Source of the DNA: an uncultured Prevotella sp.
GTDB lineage: Bacteria > Bacteroidota > Bacteroidia > Bacteroidales > Bacteroidaceae
NCBI GenBank assembly: GCA_900547085.1
Contig: URFI01000010.1
Span: 1 to 22,168 of the forward strand
Direction of reading: 5' to 3'
DNA length: 22,168 nt
Within the stretch, counting starts at the first letter, position 1. The number at the start of each line of letters is the position of its first letter. Of the stretch, positions 8,734 through 15,657 are shown piece after piece. Both the position numbers and the translations under genes were made by a program. The notes under the pieces are model-generated. The model was given only the letters and a program-made list of their open reading frames with translations. It made no database searches and was not told where the DNA came from.

Positions 8734-9966
8734 CTAATGTGTTGCTTTCCACCAGCCTGTTTGCTGCAATCCTCGCGATGGTGCAACATGCAGGGTTGGG
8801 TCGGAAATGGTGATTCCGCTAAAGTTTTTAATCTTGATAAACTTGGGTTTTTCGTTGGGATAGATATACGAATAGATTGAATCCGTCACACTCTTGCTGC
8901 GTACAACCTTGGCCAATTGGGCTTTGAACGTTGCTTTCATTCTTTCGTCTTGGCACAGTTTGTCCACATAATCGCCCAAATCAAAGAAGATGTTTGGTTT
9001 GAACCCATCCAGTACTTGGATGCTGTCTCGTTGTCTGTCGTCTAAGGTATATGCGGCATTGATGTCTCGCATGACGTTGGCCAGACCATCTACTTCACGA
9101 CAATCAATCACGGCAATGGCTCCAGAGGCCACCTTATAGTTTGAATAAAACTCATGAAACTTGTTTACTGCCGTGGCATAGTTGGGTACTGGTGTGGCCA
9201 AACTGGCCCACATGGAAGCGTAAGGCATGCCGATTGCAATGACTTCTGAGGTCGATCCAATTAAGAAGTTGCATACATCTTTCAGCATGTAAGCCGTTTC
9301 TATGTTGGCCATGTAACAGTCGTCAAACAAGATATACTGCATTTTAGTACCCGTCTGGGCAATGCCCTCAGCCAGCACTTCGATGTCTGTCGCATAGTTT
9401 TCCAGGTCGTTTACGCTGCCAAAAAAGCGTGTCCGTTCCCATTGAGTCACGCGTTGCCGCGTCATGAAGTTGAATTTCTTTGCCTGATATGGATAGTTTT
9501 TCCAGTTGGCCTTGTACGTCCAACCCGTTCCGTGGCACCCAATAATCATGGCATAGTTCAAGGCTTCAGCAGCCGACTTGGTGTCGTTGATGATTTCTGC
9601 GATACCGCTTGCTGTTGTGTATGCATGCCCCGAATAGGTCTTGATGGGTTGGTGTACTAACTCCTTGTTCTCATATTTTACCTCGTACAATTCCGATTCA
9701 GTGGCCGATTTGCTGAGGAAAACCACTAATCGTGAGTCTTTCAGCCCTTTCTTGGCTTTTATTCCCGACTCAATGCTGTCCAGGTTTTCCTTAAAAAAGT
9801 TATACAGCCCGCTGACATTCGAATCGCCTGACCAAGGCATGTAAACCAGTATGGTCTGCTTATTAAAGTCCTCAACGTTTACAGGCTCATCCTCGCTGCA
9901 CGAAGAGAGTATCATCGTGCAGGCCAGGATTACCCACCAAAACAATCGTTTCCTGCTATTCATCAT
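8734..9966 (-). CDS. Clostripain-family (C11) cysteine peptidase lipoprotein
   Basis: The 410-residue product belongs to the clostripain-related cysteine peptidases (MEROPS C11). Members of this family cleave after Arg or Lys and often self-activate. The N-terminus is a lipoprotein signal with lipobox LSSC (Cys23). The residues right after it, SEDEP, resemble the acidic export signal that sends Bacteroidetes lipoproteins to the cell surface. The catalytic His is in IIGCHGTGW (His145), and the Cys is in ILFDDCYMAN (Cys217), in the usual order and distance for C11. Length is normal. Two adjacent ATG codons open the gene. The first overlaps the valS stop as ATGA, so translation is probably coupled to valS. 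Specificity cannot be read from the sequence. The surface location is inference. Confidence 0.85.
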   Translation of the reverse strand: MMNSRKRLFWWVILACTMILSSCSEDEPVNVEDFNKQTILVYMPWSGDSNVSGLYNFFKENLDSIESGIKAKKGLKDSRLVVFLSKSATESELYEVKYENKELVHQPIKTYSGHAYTTASGIAEIINDTKSAAEALNYAMIIGCHGTGWTYKANWKNYPYQAKKFNFMTRQRVTQWERTRFFGSVNDLENYATDIEVLAEGIAQTGTKMQYILFDDCYMANIETAYMLKDVCNFLIGSTSEVIAIGMPYASMWASLATPVPNYATAVNKFHEFYSNYKVASGAIAVIDCREVDGLANVMRDINAAYTLDDRQRDSIQVLDGFKPNIFFDLGDYVDKLCQDERMKATFKAQLAKVVRSKSVTDSIYSYIYPNEKPKFIKIKNFSGITISDPTLHVAPSRGLQQTGWWKATH

Positions 9967-12605
9967 GATGTTTTATTTTTCAACTCTGCTATTGATTGGC
10001 GCAACGAGGCTATTTTCTCCTCCGAGTCGCTCTGTTTCTTGCGCTCCAGTGCCACGACAGCTTCCGGTGCATTGGCCACAAACTTCTCGTTAGCGAGCTT
10101 TTTCTTGATGCCAGCCAAGAATCCTTCAAGGTGTTTGAGCTGGTCTTCCTGCTTCTTCAGTTCGGCCGCTACGTCAATCAAGTTGCCCACCGGCACGGCA
10201 AATTCATCGGTACCCACCATGAACAAGGCAGCGTCTGATGGCTTTTCTTCCGCCACCTCAATGTCTTTCAGGTTGGCCATCTTGGTGATGATGTCGTTAT
10301 AAACCGCATGGTTGTTGTTGGAGATGGCAATAAGCTCCAGTTCGTCCTTTGGTGAAATGTTCTTTTGGTTGCGTACAGTGCGCACGCCACTCACGATTTG
10401 TTTTACTTTTTCGATGTCCTCTGCCAGTGTCCTATCAGCGTCCGTAGGCTCTACGATTTGCAACTTCTCGCGCATAATCGATGCTCCTTCAGCGCGTGTG
10501 TACAGGTGTTGCCACAGTTCTTCGGTGATGAATGGCATGAAAGGATGCAGCATCTTGAGCAGCACATCAAAGTATTTCAAGGTAGCCTCGTAGGTTGTTC
10601 GGTCAATGGGGGAGCCGTAGGCCGGCTTGACCATTTCCAAATACCAACTGGAAAACTCGTCCCAGAACAGGCGATACACCACCATGAGGGCTTCAGAGAT
10701 ACGATATTTAGCAAACAGGTCGTTCACTTCTTCGTTCGTGGTACGCAGTTTTGCCTCAAACCAGGCCGTTGCCAGTTTGCAGGCATTGGGCTGTTCGCCG
10801 TCAACCACTTCCCAACCTTTTACCAATCTAAAGGCATTCCAAATCTTGTTGTTGAAGTTGCGACCTTGCTCGCACAGGCTCTCATCAAAGAGAATGTCGT
10901 TGCCGGCCGGCGCACTGAGCATCATACCCATACGCACACCGTCGGCTCCGTATTGGTCTATCAGTGAGATGGGGTCGGGAGAGTTGCCAAGACTCTTGCT
11001 CATCTTACGCCCCAACTTGTCACGAACAATGCCCGTGAAGTACACATGCTTGAAAGGCATCTGCCCTTTATACTCGTATCCGGCCATGATCATGCGTGCC
11101 ACCCAGAAGAAGATGATGTCGGGAGCGGTAATCAGGTCAGCCGTGGGGTAGTAGTAGTTAATCTCCTCGTTGTCGGGATGGTTGATGCCATCAAAGAGTG
11201 AGATAGGCCACAGCCAAGATGAGAACCAGGTGTCCAGACAGTCGCTGTCTTGCTCCAGCTGTTCCATGGTCAGCGCATTGTCCTTCTTTCGAGCCAGCTC
11301 CAGCGCTTCTTCCGCACTCTTGGCCACCACAACCTCTTGCTTGCCGTCTACCGTGAAGTAGTAGGCTGGTATGCGGTGTCCCCACCATAGCTGACGGCTG
11401 ATGCACCAATCCTTGATGTTCTCCAGCCAGTGGCGGTAGGTGTTCTTATATTTTGATGGATAAAATTGTATATCATCGTCCATCACCGGCTGCAAGGCTA
11501 GGTCGGCAAAGTGTTGCATTTTGAGGAACCACTGTGTGGACAGCTTCGGCTCAATGGGCACATGGGTGCGCTCGGAATAGCCCACCTTGTTGTCATAGTC
11601 TTCCACCTTTTCCATCAATCCCGCTTTCTCCAGGTCTTTGGCAATTTGCTTGCGCACCTCCATGCGATCCATGCCCACATACAACCCAGCCTCCTCGGAG
11701 AGGGTACCGTTGTCGTTAAAGATGTCAATGGTTTGCAGTCCGTGTTTCAATCCCAAGGCATGGTCGTTGATGTCGTGCGCCGGTGTCACCTTGAGACAAC
11801 CCGTTCCGAACTCGATATCCACGTAGTCGTCTTCTATCACCGGAATCTCCCTGCCTACGAGTGGCACGATGACGTGTTTACCCCTCAGCCATTGGTTTTT
11901 GGGATCGTTGGGGTTGATGCACATGGCCGTGTCACCCATGATGGTTTCTGGACGCGTGGTGGCCACAACGGCATACTTGCCAGGTTCTTCCACTACGTTG
12001 TATCGCAGGTAATACAGTTTGGAATGTTCGTCCTTGTATATCACCTCCTCGTCACTGAGGGCCGTCTGAGCCTGCGGATCCCAGTTCACCATGCGCACGC
12101 CACGGTAGATGAGCCCCTTGTTGTAGAGGTCACAGAACACCTTGATGACGCTCTCCGAACGCTTCTCGTCCATGGTGAAGGCCGTGCGATCCCAGTCGCA
12201 AGAAGCGCCCAGGCGACGCAGTTGCTTCAGGATGATGCCGCCGTGCTCGTGTGTCCAGTCCCAGGCATGCTTCAAAAACTCATCTCTTGAAAGGTCAGTC
12301 TTGTTGATGCCCTGTTCTTTGAGGCGTGCCACCACTTTGGCCTCGGTGGCAATCGACGCATGGTCTGTGCCCGGTACCCAGCAGGCATTCTTGCCTTCCA
12401 TGCGGGCGCGACGCACCAGGATATCTTGAATGGTATTGTTGAGCATGTGCCCCATGTGCAAAACGCCAGTGACGTTGGGTGGAGGTATGACAACCGTATA
12501 AGGTTCGCGTCCGTCAGGTTTTGAACTGAAAAGTTTGTGGTTCAGCCAATACTCATACCATTTTGATTCCACTTCTTTGGGATCATACTTACTTGCTAAT
12601 TCCAT
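9963..12605 (-). CDS. valS: Valyl-tRNA synthetase
   Basis: ValS charges tRNA-Val with valine and edits mischarged threonine. At 880 aa it is of normal length. The class I signature HIGH appears as HMGH (residues 50-53) after PPPNVTGVL, and KMSKS is at about 534-538 (GRKMSKSLGN). The CP1 editing domain lies between them, with TTRPETIMGDTA and the GTGCLKVTPAHDINDH region. The C-terminus (about 810-880) is a Lys/Glu-rich coiled-coil arm, as in bacterial ValRS. The gene diverges from mazG and shares its last bases with the start of the C11 peptidase gene (ATGA). The start at 12605 gives the usual MELASKYDPKEVE opening. Confidence 0.98.
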   Translation of the reverse strand: MELASKYDPKEVESKWYEYWLNHKLFSSKPDGREPYTVVIPPPNVTGVLHMGHMLNNTIQDILVRRARMEGKNACWVPGTDHASIATEAKVVARLKEQGINKTDLSRDEFLKHAWDWTHEHGGIILKQLRRLGASCDWDRTAFTMDEKRSESVIKVFCDLYNKGLIYRGVRMVNWDPQAQTALSDEEVIYKDEHSKLYYLRYNVVEEPGKYAVVATTRPETIMGDTAMCINPNDPKNQWLRGKHVIVPLVGREIPVIEDDYVDIEFGTGCLKVTPAHDINDHALGLKHGLQTIDIFNDNGTLSEEAGLYVGMDRMEVRKQIAKDLEKAGLMEKVEDYDNKVGYSERTHVPIEPKLSTQWFLKMQHFADLALQPVMDDDIQFYPSKYKNTYRHWLENIKDWCISRQLWWGHRIPAYYFTVDGKQEVVVAKSAEEALELARKKDNALTMEQLEQDSDCLDTWFSSWLWPISLFDGINHPDNEEINYYYPTADLITAPDIIFFWVARMIMAGYEYKGQMPFKHVYFTGIVRDKLGRKMSKSLGNSPDPISLIDQYGADGVRMGMMLSAPAGNDILFDESLCEQGRNFNNKIWNAFRLVKGWEVVDGEQPNACKLATAWFEAKLRTTNEEVNDLFAKYRISEALMVVYRLFWDEFSSWYLEMVKPAYGSPIDRTTYEATLKYFDVLLKMLHPFMPFITEELWQHLYTRAEGASIMREKLQIVEPTDADRTLAEDIEKVKQIVSGVRTVRNQKNISPKDELELIAISNNNHAVYNDIITKMANLKDIEVAEEKPSDAALFMVGTDEFAVPVGNLIDVAAELKKQEDQLKHLEGFLAGIKKKLANEKFVANAPEAVVALERKKQSDSEEKIASLRQSIAELKNKTS

Positions 12606-12648
12606 TTGATGTATTTCTGCTTAAATAATAAATTCGTATAAATCGTTG

Positions 12649-12656
12649 CAAAATTA
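12649..12656 (-). promoter_or_regulatory. -7 promoter element of valS
   Basis: On the minus strand the sequence reads TAATTTTG, an exact TAnnTTTG match, about 44 nt upstream of the valS ATG. No TTG stands at the expected -33 position, so the call rests on the -7 element and its placement. Confidence 0.5.
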
Positions 12657-12678
12657 CGAAAATTCAATTGAAAATGAT

Positions 12679-12686
12679 TACTTTTG
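12679..12686 (+). promoter_or_regulatory. -7 promoter element of mazG
   Basis: TACTTTTG fits TAnnTTTG and lies 20 nt before the ATG at 12707, giving a very short leader. It argues against the upstream in-frame TTG at 12668 as start. No clear -33 TTG was found at the usual spacing. Confidence 0.45.
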
Positions 12687-12706
12687 CCGTAATAAAATAC
12701 ACCTAT

Positions 12707-13603
12707 ATGCACACGAAAGAAGAAAAGATGGCGGCTTTTAGTCGTTTGCTTGATGTCCAAGAGCGATTGCGAAAAGAGTGTCCTTGGGACAGAAAGCAGA
12801 CCAATGAGAGCCTCAGACCCAATACGATAGAAGAGGTTTACGAACTTTGTGATGCGCTTTTGAACGACGATAAGAAAAACATTTGCAAGGAGTTGGGCGA
12901 TGTCATGGAGCATGTGCTGTTCTATTCCATCTTAGGAGAGGAGACACGCGACTTCGATTTGGCGGATGTATGCAACAAGCAGGCCGACAAACTGATGTTT
13001 CGCCATCCGTTTATCGACTGGACAGGATGGGAGGGTGATCCCAAACAGGGAAGAACGGTCGAAGGTAACGCACCGACCGACAACCCTAAAATGGAGCAAC
13101 AGGTAGAACAAACCTGGGAGCAAATCAAGCAAAAGGAGAAAGATGGAAACAAAACAGTGCTATCGGGTGTGCCTGATTCGCTGCCATCTCTTATCAAGGC
13201 TTACCGCATTCAGGACAAAGCCCGCAACGTAGGATTCGACTGGAAACAGCGTGAAGACGTATGGGATAAAGTGCGTGAGGAGTTGAAGGAGTTGGAGGTG
13301 GAACTGAATCAGCATAGTCAAGAGAAAGCAACGAGTGAACTCGGTGATTTTCTCTTCTCCGTCATCAATGCCGCACGCCTGTATCATCTGAATCCAGAGA
13401 ATGCTTTGGAAATGACTAACCAGAAGTTTATTCGTCGTTTCAACTATGTTGAACAGCAAACGTTGAAGAAAGGCAAACTGTTGACTGACATGAGCTTGGA
13501 AGAAATGGATAAACTATGGGTTGAAGCCAAGATGATGGAAAGTAAAGCAATCCATGAGACCAAAAATAATGCATGCGATGCGGTTGCAAATGAAAGTCAT
13601 TGA
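12707..13603 (+). CDS. mazG: Nucleoside triphosphate pyrophosphohydrolase MazG
   Basis: MazG hydrolyses NTPs and dNTPs to the monophosphate and pyrophosphate, clearing abnormal nucleotides and, in E. coli, lowering ppGpp. The first domain has the metal-binding pattern in LRPNTIEEVYELCDAL and KELGDVMEHVLFYS. The second domain repeats it more loosely with VREELKELEVEL and SELGDFLFSVINAARL. The tandem-domain form is the common bacterial type. Length from the ATG at 12707 is 298 aa, slightly above the usual 260-280. The last 20 or so residues (after WVEAKMMES) look unconserved. The last codons and the TGA stop belong to the first unit of the 22-bp tandem repeat, which may have been acquired at the 3' end. 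An upstream in-frame TTG at 12668 lies inside the promoter and is rejected as start. Confidence 0.92.
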   Translation: MHTKEEKMAAFSRLLDVQERLRKECPWDRKQTNESLRPNTIEEVYELCDALLNDDKKNICKELGDVMEHVLFYSILGEETRDFDLADVCNKQADKLMFRHPFIDWTGWEGDPKQGRTVEGNAPTDNPKMEQQVEQTWEQIKQKEKDGNKTVLSGVPDSLPSLIKAYRIQDKARNVGFDWKQREDVWDKVREELKELEVELNQHSQEKATSELGDFLFSVINAARLYHLNPENALEMTNQKFIRRFNYVEQQTLKKGKLLTDMSLEEMDKLWVEAKMMESKAIHETKNNACDAVANESH

Positions 13604-13658
13604 GTTTGCACTCCAAAGTCATTGAGTTTTGCCTTCAAAGTCATTGAGTTTGGTGCCC
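13593..13658. repeat. Three-copy 22-bp tandem repeat overlapping the mazG stop
   Basis: Three units of exactly 22 bp start at 13593, 13615 and 13637. Each begins with the identical 15-bp core AAAGTCATTGAGTTT and ends with a variable 7-bp part (GCACTCC, TGCCTTC, GGTGCCC). The core is itself an imperfect palindrome, with six of its seven base pairs able to form around a central T. The mazG TGA is inside the first core. A 22-bp period cannot keep a reading frame, so it is not a coding repeat. An intergenic repeat family or a protein-binding array are both possible. Confidence 0.85.
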
Positions 13659-13682
13659 AATAGCATAGGAATTACAATGTCG

Positions 13683-13731
13683 AAGAAATCACTTCTTTGT
13701 TAATTCGTACAACAGGTTGGAAATCAAAGAA
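13683..13731. other. Inverted repeats upstream of the lipocalin-like gene
   Basis: TTCTTTG (13693-13699) pairs perfectly with CAAAGAA (13725-13731) across 25 nt. AAGAA (13683-13687) can compete for the same TTCTT bases (13693-13697). No TAnnTTTG promoter was seen in this 153-nt spacer. The competing stems could be a leader structure but may be chance in AT-rich DNA. Confidence 0.25.
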
Positions 13732-13756
13732 ATAGAAAATATTAAAATAGATTATC

Positions 13757-14320
13757 ATGAAAAAGAGTTTGAAAGGGTTCGTGGTTGTTGTTTTGACCAC
13801 ATTTTTAGTGATGGGATGTGTTGACCGCAAGCCCAAGCAAGTTGCAGATAATAACGATGCCACTGTGGAAGAAACCAATAACGATTCTACTGTTTATGGC
13901 GTATGCGGAGACGGTACGGCGATGCACACGCTGCAAGTCATATCAGATGCCGGCGATACGCTGATGTACATGTTGAATACCGATGGTGAAGTTATCTCTG
14001 ATGTTCAGGGAGGTTTGATGGTTGGCGACCGACTGGCCATCGTGGGTGTACAGGCCAACGGTGAAAGAGTGGCTCAGAAAGTTATCAATCTCACCACGCT
14101 CTTAGGCAAGTGGTCGAGCTTGGACAAGAACTTTGAGATACAAGAAGGTGGAAGCGTGCAGTCGTTCGTCAAGGCCGAGAGTAATCCTTGGACAACTTGG
14201 AAGATTCTCAACGGTAAATTGTTGCTGAATAAAGACACCTTCAGCGTGAACACCTTGGGCGCCGACAGCCTTTATCTGGAGAACAATGAGGGCATCTTTG
14301 CCTACAGAAGACAACAATAA
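13757..14320 (+). CDS. Lipocalin-like lipoprotein
   Basis: The 187-residue product is a predicted lipoprotein. The signal runs to lipobox VMGC with Cys21, and the next residues (VDRKPK) are basic, so there is no surface-export signature and a periplasm-facing position is more likely. A Asn/Thr/Asp-rich linker follows (about 28-45). Then comes a small beta-rich domain with repeated GD turns (about 46-110). The final domain opens with LLGKWSS (from about 114), the short GxW motif typical of lipocalin folds, and ends with YLENNEGIFAYRR. Two-part lipoproteins of this type occur widely in Prevotella and Bacteroides and have no assigned ligand. Ribonuclease Z follows after 9 nt, so the two are probably co-transcribed. 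Confidence 0.7.
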   Translation: MKKSLKGFVVVVLTTFLVMGCVDRKPKQVADNNDATVEETNNDSTVYGVCGDGTAMHTLQVISDAGDTLMYMLNTDGEVISDVQGGLMVGDRLAIVGVQANGERVAQKVINLTTLLGKWSSLDKNFEIQEGGSVQSFVKAESNPWTTWKILNGKLLLNKDTFSVNTLGADSLYLENNEGIFAYRRQQ

Positions 14321-14329
14321 TCAAAGGCA

Positions 14330-15247
14330 TTGGAACCCTTTAGAATACATATTTTAGGTTGTGGCAGTGCGTTGCCCACGCTCAAACACAACGCTTCTTC
14401 GCAAGTAGTCGACATACGCGGGAAGCTTTTCATGGTCGACTGTGGCGAAGGTACGCAAGTGCAGTTGCGCCGTTCCAGAGTGAGTTTCACCCGAGTTCAA
14501 GCGGTGTTTATCAGTCACCTGCACGGCGATCATTGTCTGGGACTCATCGGTATGATTTCCACTTTCGGCATGTTGGAGCGTACAGCCGCGCTGCATGTCT
14601 ATGCGCCAGGCGAGTTTGAGCGGATGCTTCAGTTGCAAATGGACATGTTTTGCAAGGGGCTTGAGTTCGAAGTGGTCTTTCATGCCGTTGACACAACCAA
14701 GCATCAGGTGATTTATGAGGATAAAAGTTTGACGGTAGCATCCATTCCTTTGGAGCATCGAGTGCCCTGTTGTGGGTTCCTGTTTAGGGAAAAACCACTC
14801 TTGCCACACATCCGTCGGGACATGATAGATTGCTATCAAATTCCCATTTCGCAAATCAACAACATCAAGAATGGTGCCGATTGGACTACGGAGGAAGGCG
14901 AGTTGGTGGAAAACAGCCGACTGACCTATCCGGCTGAGGCACCGCGTAGCTATGCCTATTGCAGTGACACGCGGTATATCCCTACGCTCCACCAGCTGGT
15001 AAAGGGCGTGGATGTGTTGTACCATGAGTCGACTTACGATGCGGAACATGAAGCCCGCGCCAAACTGTATTATCACAGCACGGCGGCACAGGCTGCCCAG
15101 GTGGCTCTTGATGCGGGAGTGGAAAAATTGCTGTTGGGGCATTATAGCGCGCGGTATGATGATGAGAGTGTTATTCTGCGAGAAGCGCAGAAAATATTCC
15201 CAAACAGCTTTTTGACAGCCGAAGAAATGATTTTCGATGTTAAATAG
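14330..15247 (+). CDS. rnz: Ribonuclease Z (tRNA 3'-processing endonuclease)
   Basis: RNase Z removes the 3' trailer of tRNA precursors. The metallo-beta-lactamase fold shows the metal-binding HLHGDH (residues 63-68) after VFISH. Further ligands fall in the LEHRVPCCGF region, SDTRY and LGHYSARY near the C-terminus. GxGSALPT near the N-terminus and DCGEGTQVQL are also typical of the family. Length is 305 aa, the usual bacterial short form. The start is a TTG with AAAGG six to seven bases before it, giving MEPFRIHILGCGSALPT. No nearby ATG would keep this conserved opening. It follows the lipoprotein gene by 9 nt. Confidence 0.95.
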   Translation: MEPFRIHILGCGSALPTLKHNASSQVVDIRGKLFMVDCGEGTQVQLRRSRVSFTRVQAVFISHLHGDHCLGLIGMISTFGMLERTAALHVYAPGEFERMLQLQMDMFCKGLEFEVVFHAVDTTKHQVIYEDKSLTVASIPLEHRVPCCGFLFREKPLLPHIRRDMIDCYQIPISQINNIKNGADWTTEEGELVENSRLTYPAEAPRSYAYCSDTRYIPTLHQLVKGVDVLYHESTYDAEHEARAKLYYHSTAAQAAQVALDAGVEKLLLGHYSARYDDESVILREAQKIFPNSFLTAEEMIFDVK

Positions 15248-15261
15248 AGTTAAATGCACAA

Positions 15262-15290
15262 TAATATTCAATGGTCATTCTTGAATATTA
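15262..15290. promoter_or_regulatory. Perfect 10-bp inverted repeat overlapping a promoter
   Basis: TAATATTCAA (15262-15271) and TTGAATATTA (15281-15290) are exact reverse complements separated by 9 nt. The right arm begins with the TTG that serves as -33 element of the next promoter. This is the position of a repressor or activator site. It could instead be a weak hairpin after rnz, but there is no T-run behind it. Confidence 0.55.
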
Positions 15291-15310
15291 CCTATAAATA
15301 ACTATCTTTG
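15281..15310 (+). promoter_or_regulatory. Promoter of the CTD-like/L,D-transpeptidase/sigma cluster
   Basis: TTG (15281-15283), a 19-nt spacer and TATCTTTG (15303-15310) match the Bacteroidetes sigma-ABfr promoter pattern. It lies 31 nt before the ATG at 15342. The genes behind it are packed with gaps of 7 nt, 0-6 nt, 43-nt class and 14 nt, so it may serve the whole run down to truA. Confidence 0.75.
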
Positions 15311-15341
15311 CCTTGAAGTGAACACAAATGGTCGACATAAT

Positions 15342-15650
15342 ATGGTTAAAAAGATACTTTCTATAACATTCGCTGCAGCATTGTTCATGGTGCATCCTTT
15401 GTCGGTGCAAGCTGGTCAGTCAATGGAAATCATCGAGAATGATATTCAGAGTGTTTCCATTTCTGTCTCAGGAACTGTTTTGCATGTCAGTGGTGCTAAT
15501 GGACAAGTATTGCAAGTATATAATGTAACGGGCGTTTGCTTAATGAGTGTCAAGGTTGACAGTCAGGACAAGCGATACGAACTCAATGTACCCAAGGGTT
15601 GTTACATTGTTAAGGTTGGTAAGACAGTTAGAAAGATTTCTATCAGATAG
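15342..15650 (+). CDS. Small secreted protein made of a type IX CTD-like domain
   Basis: The product has 102 residues from the ATG at 15342. An in-frame GTG at 15318 falls next to the predicted transcription start and is less likely. A signal peptide ends near residue 24 (VQA-GQ). The rest is one small beta-rich unit in the style of the type IX secretion C-terminal domain. It has VSGTVLHVSGANGQVLQVYNV, then a TGV turn, then the near-terminal PKGCYIVKVG pattern and a basic end (RKISIR). Such domains normally follow a large cargo protein; here no cargo is present. The TTG start of the L,D-transpeptidase is 7 nt downstream. It may be a remnant of a larger gene, a decoy or adaptor, or an independent small protein. 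The fold assignment is by motif only. Confidence 0.6.
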   Translation: MVKKILSITFAAALFMVHPLSVQAGQSMEIIENDIQSVSISVSGTVLHVSGANGQVLQVYNVTGVCLMSVKVDSQDKRYELNVPKGCYIVKVGKTVRKISIR

Positions 15651-15657
15651 TTAGACT

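Noticed and set aside
10365..11151. Two overlapping plus-strand open frames of about 170-200 codons inside valS
   Set aside because: They overlap each other and valS, with no domain, signal or start context.
11511..12290. Open frame of 259 codons on the plus strand opposite valS
   Set aside because: It is His- and Val-rich without a family signature and lies wholly inside valS, whose frame carries clear motifs. It is a product of codon bias.
12668..12706. In-frame TTG that would lengthen MazG by 13 residues
   Set aside because: The TAnnTTTG element at 12679-12686 lies inside this extension, and the ATG at 12707 gives the usual MazG opening.
14354..15271. Long open frame (305 codons) on the minus strand opposite rnz
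   Set aside because: It mirrors ribonuclease Z in another frame. Its protein has no recognisable domain, while the plus strand has all RNase Z motifs.
15318..15341. GTG start adding eight residues to the CTD-like protein
   Set aside because: It falls at the predicted transcription start, leaving no room for a ribosome site, and it adds polar residues before the signal peptide.
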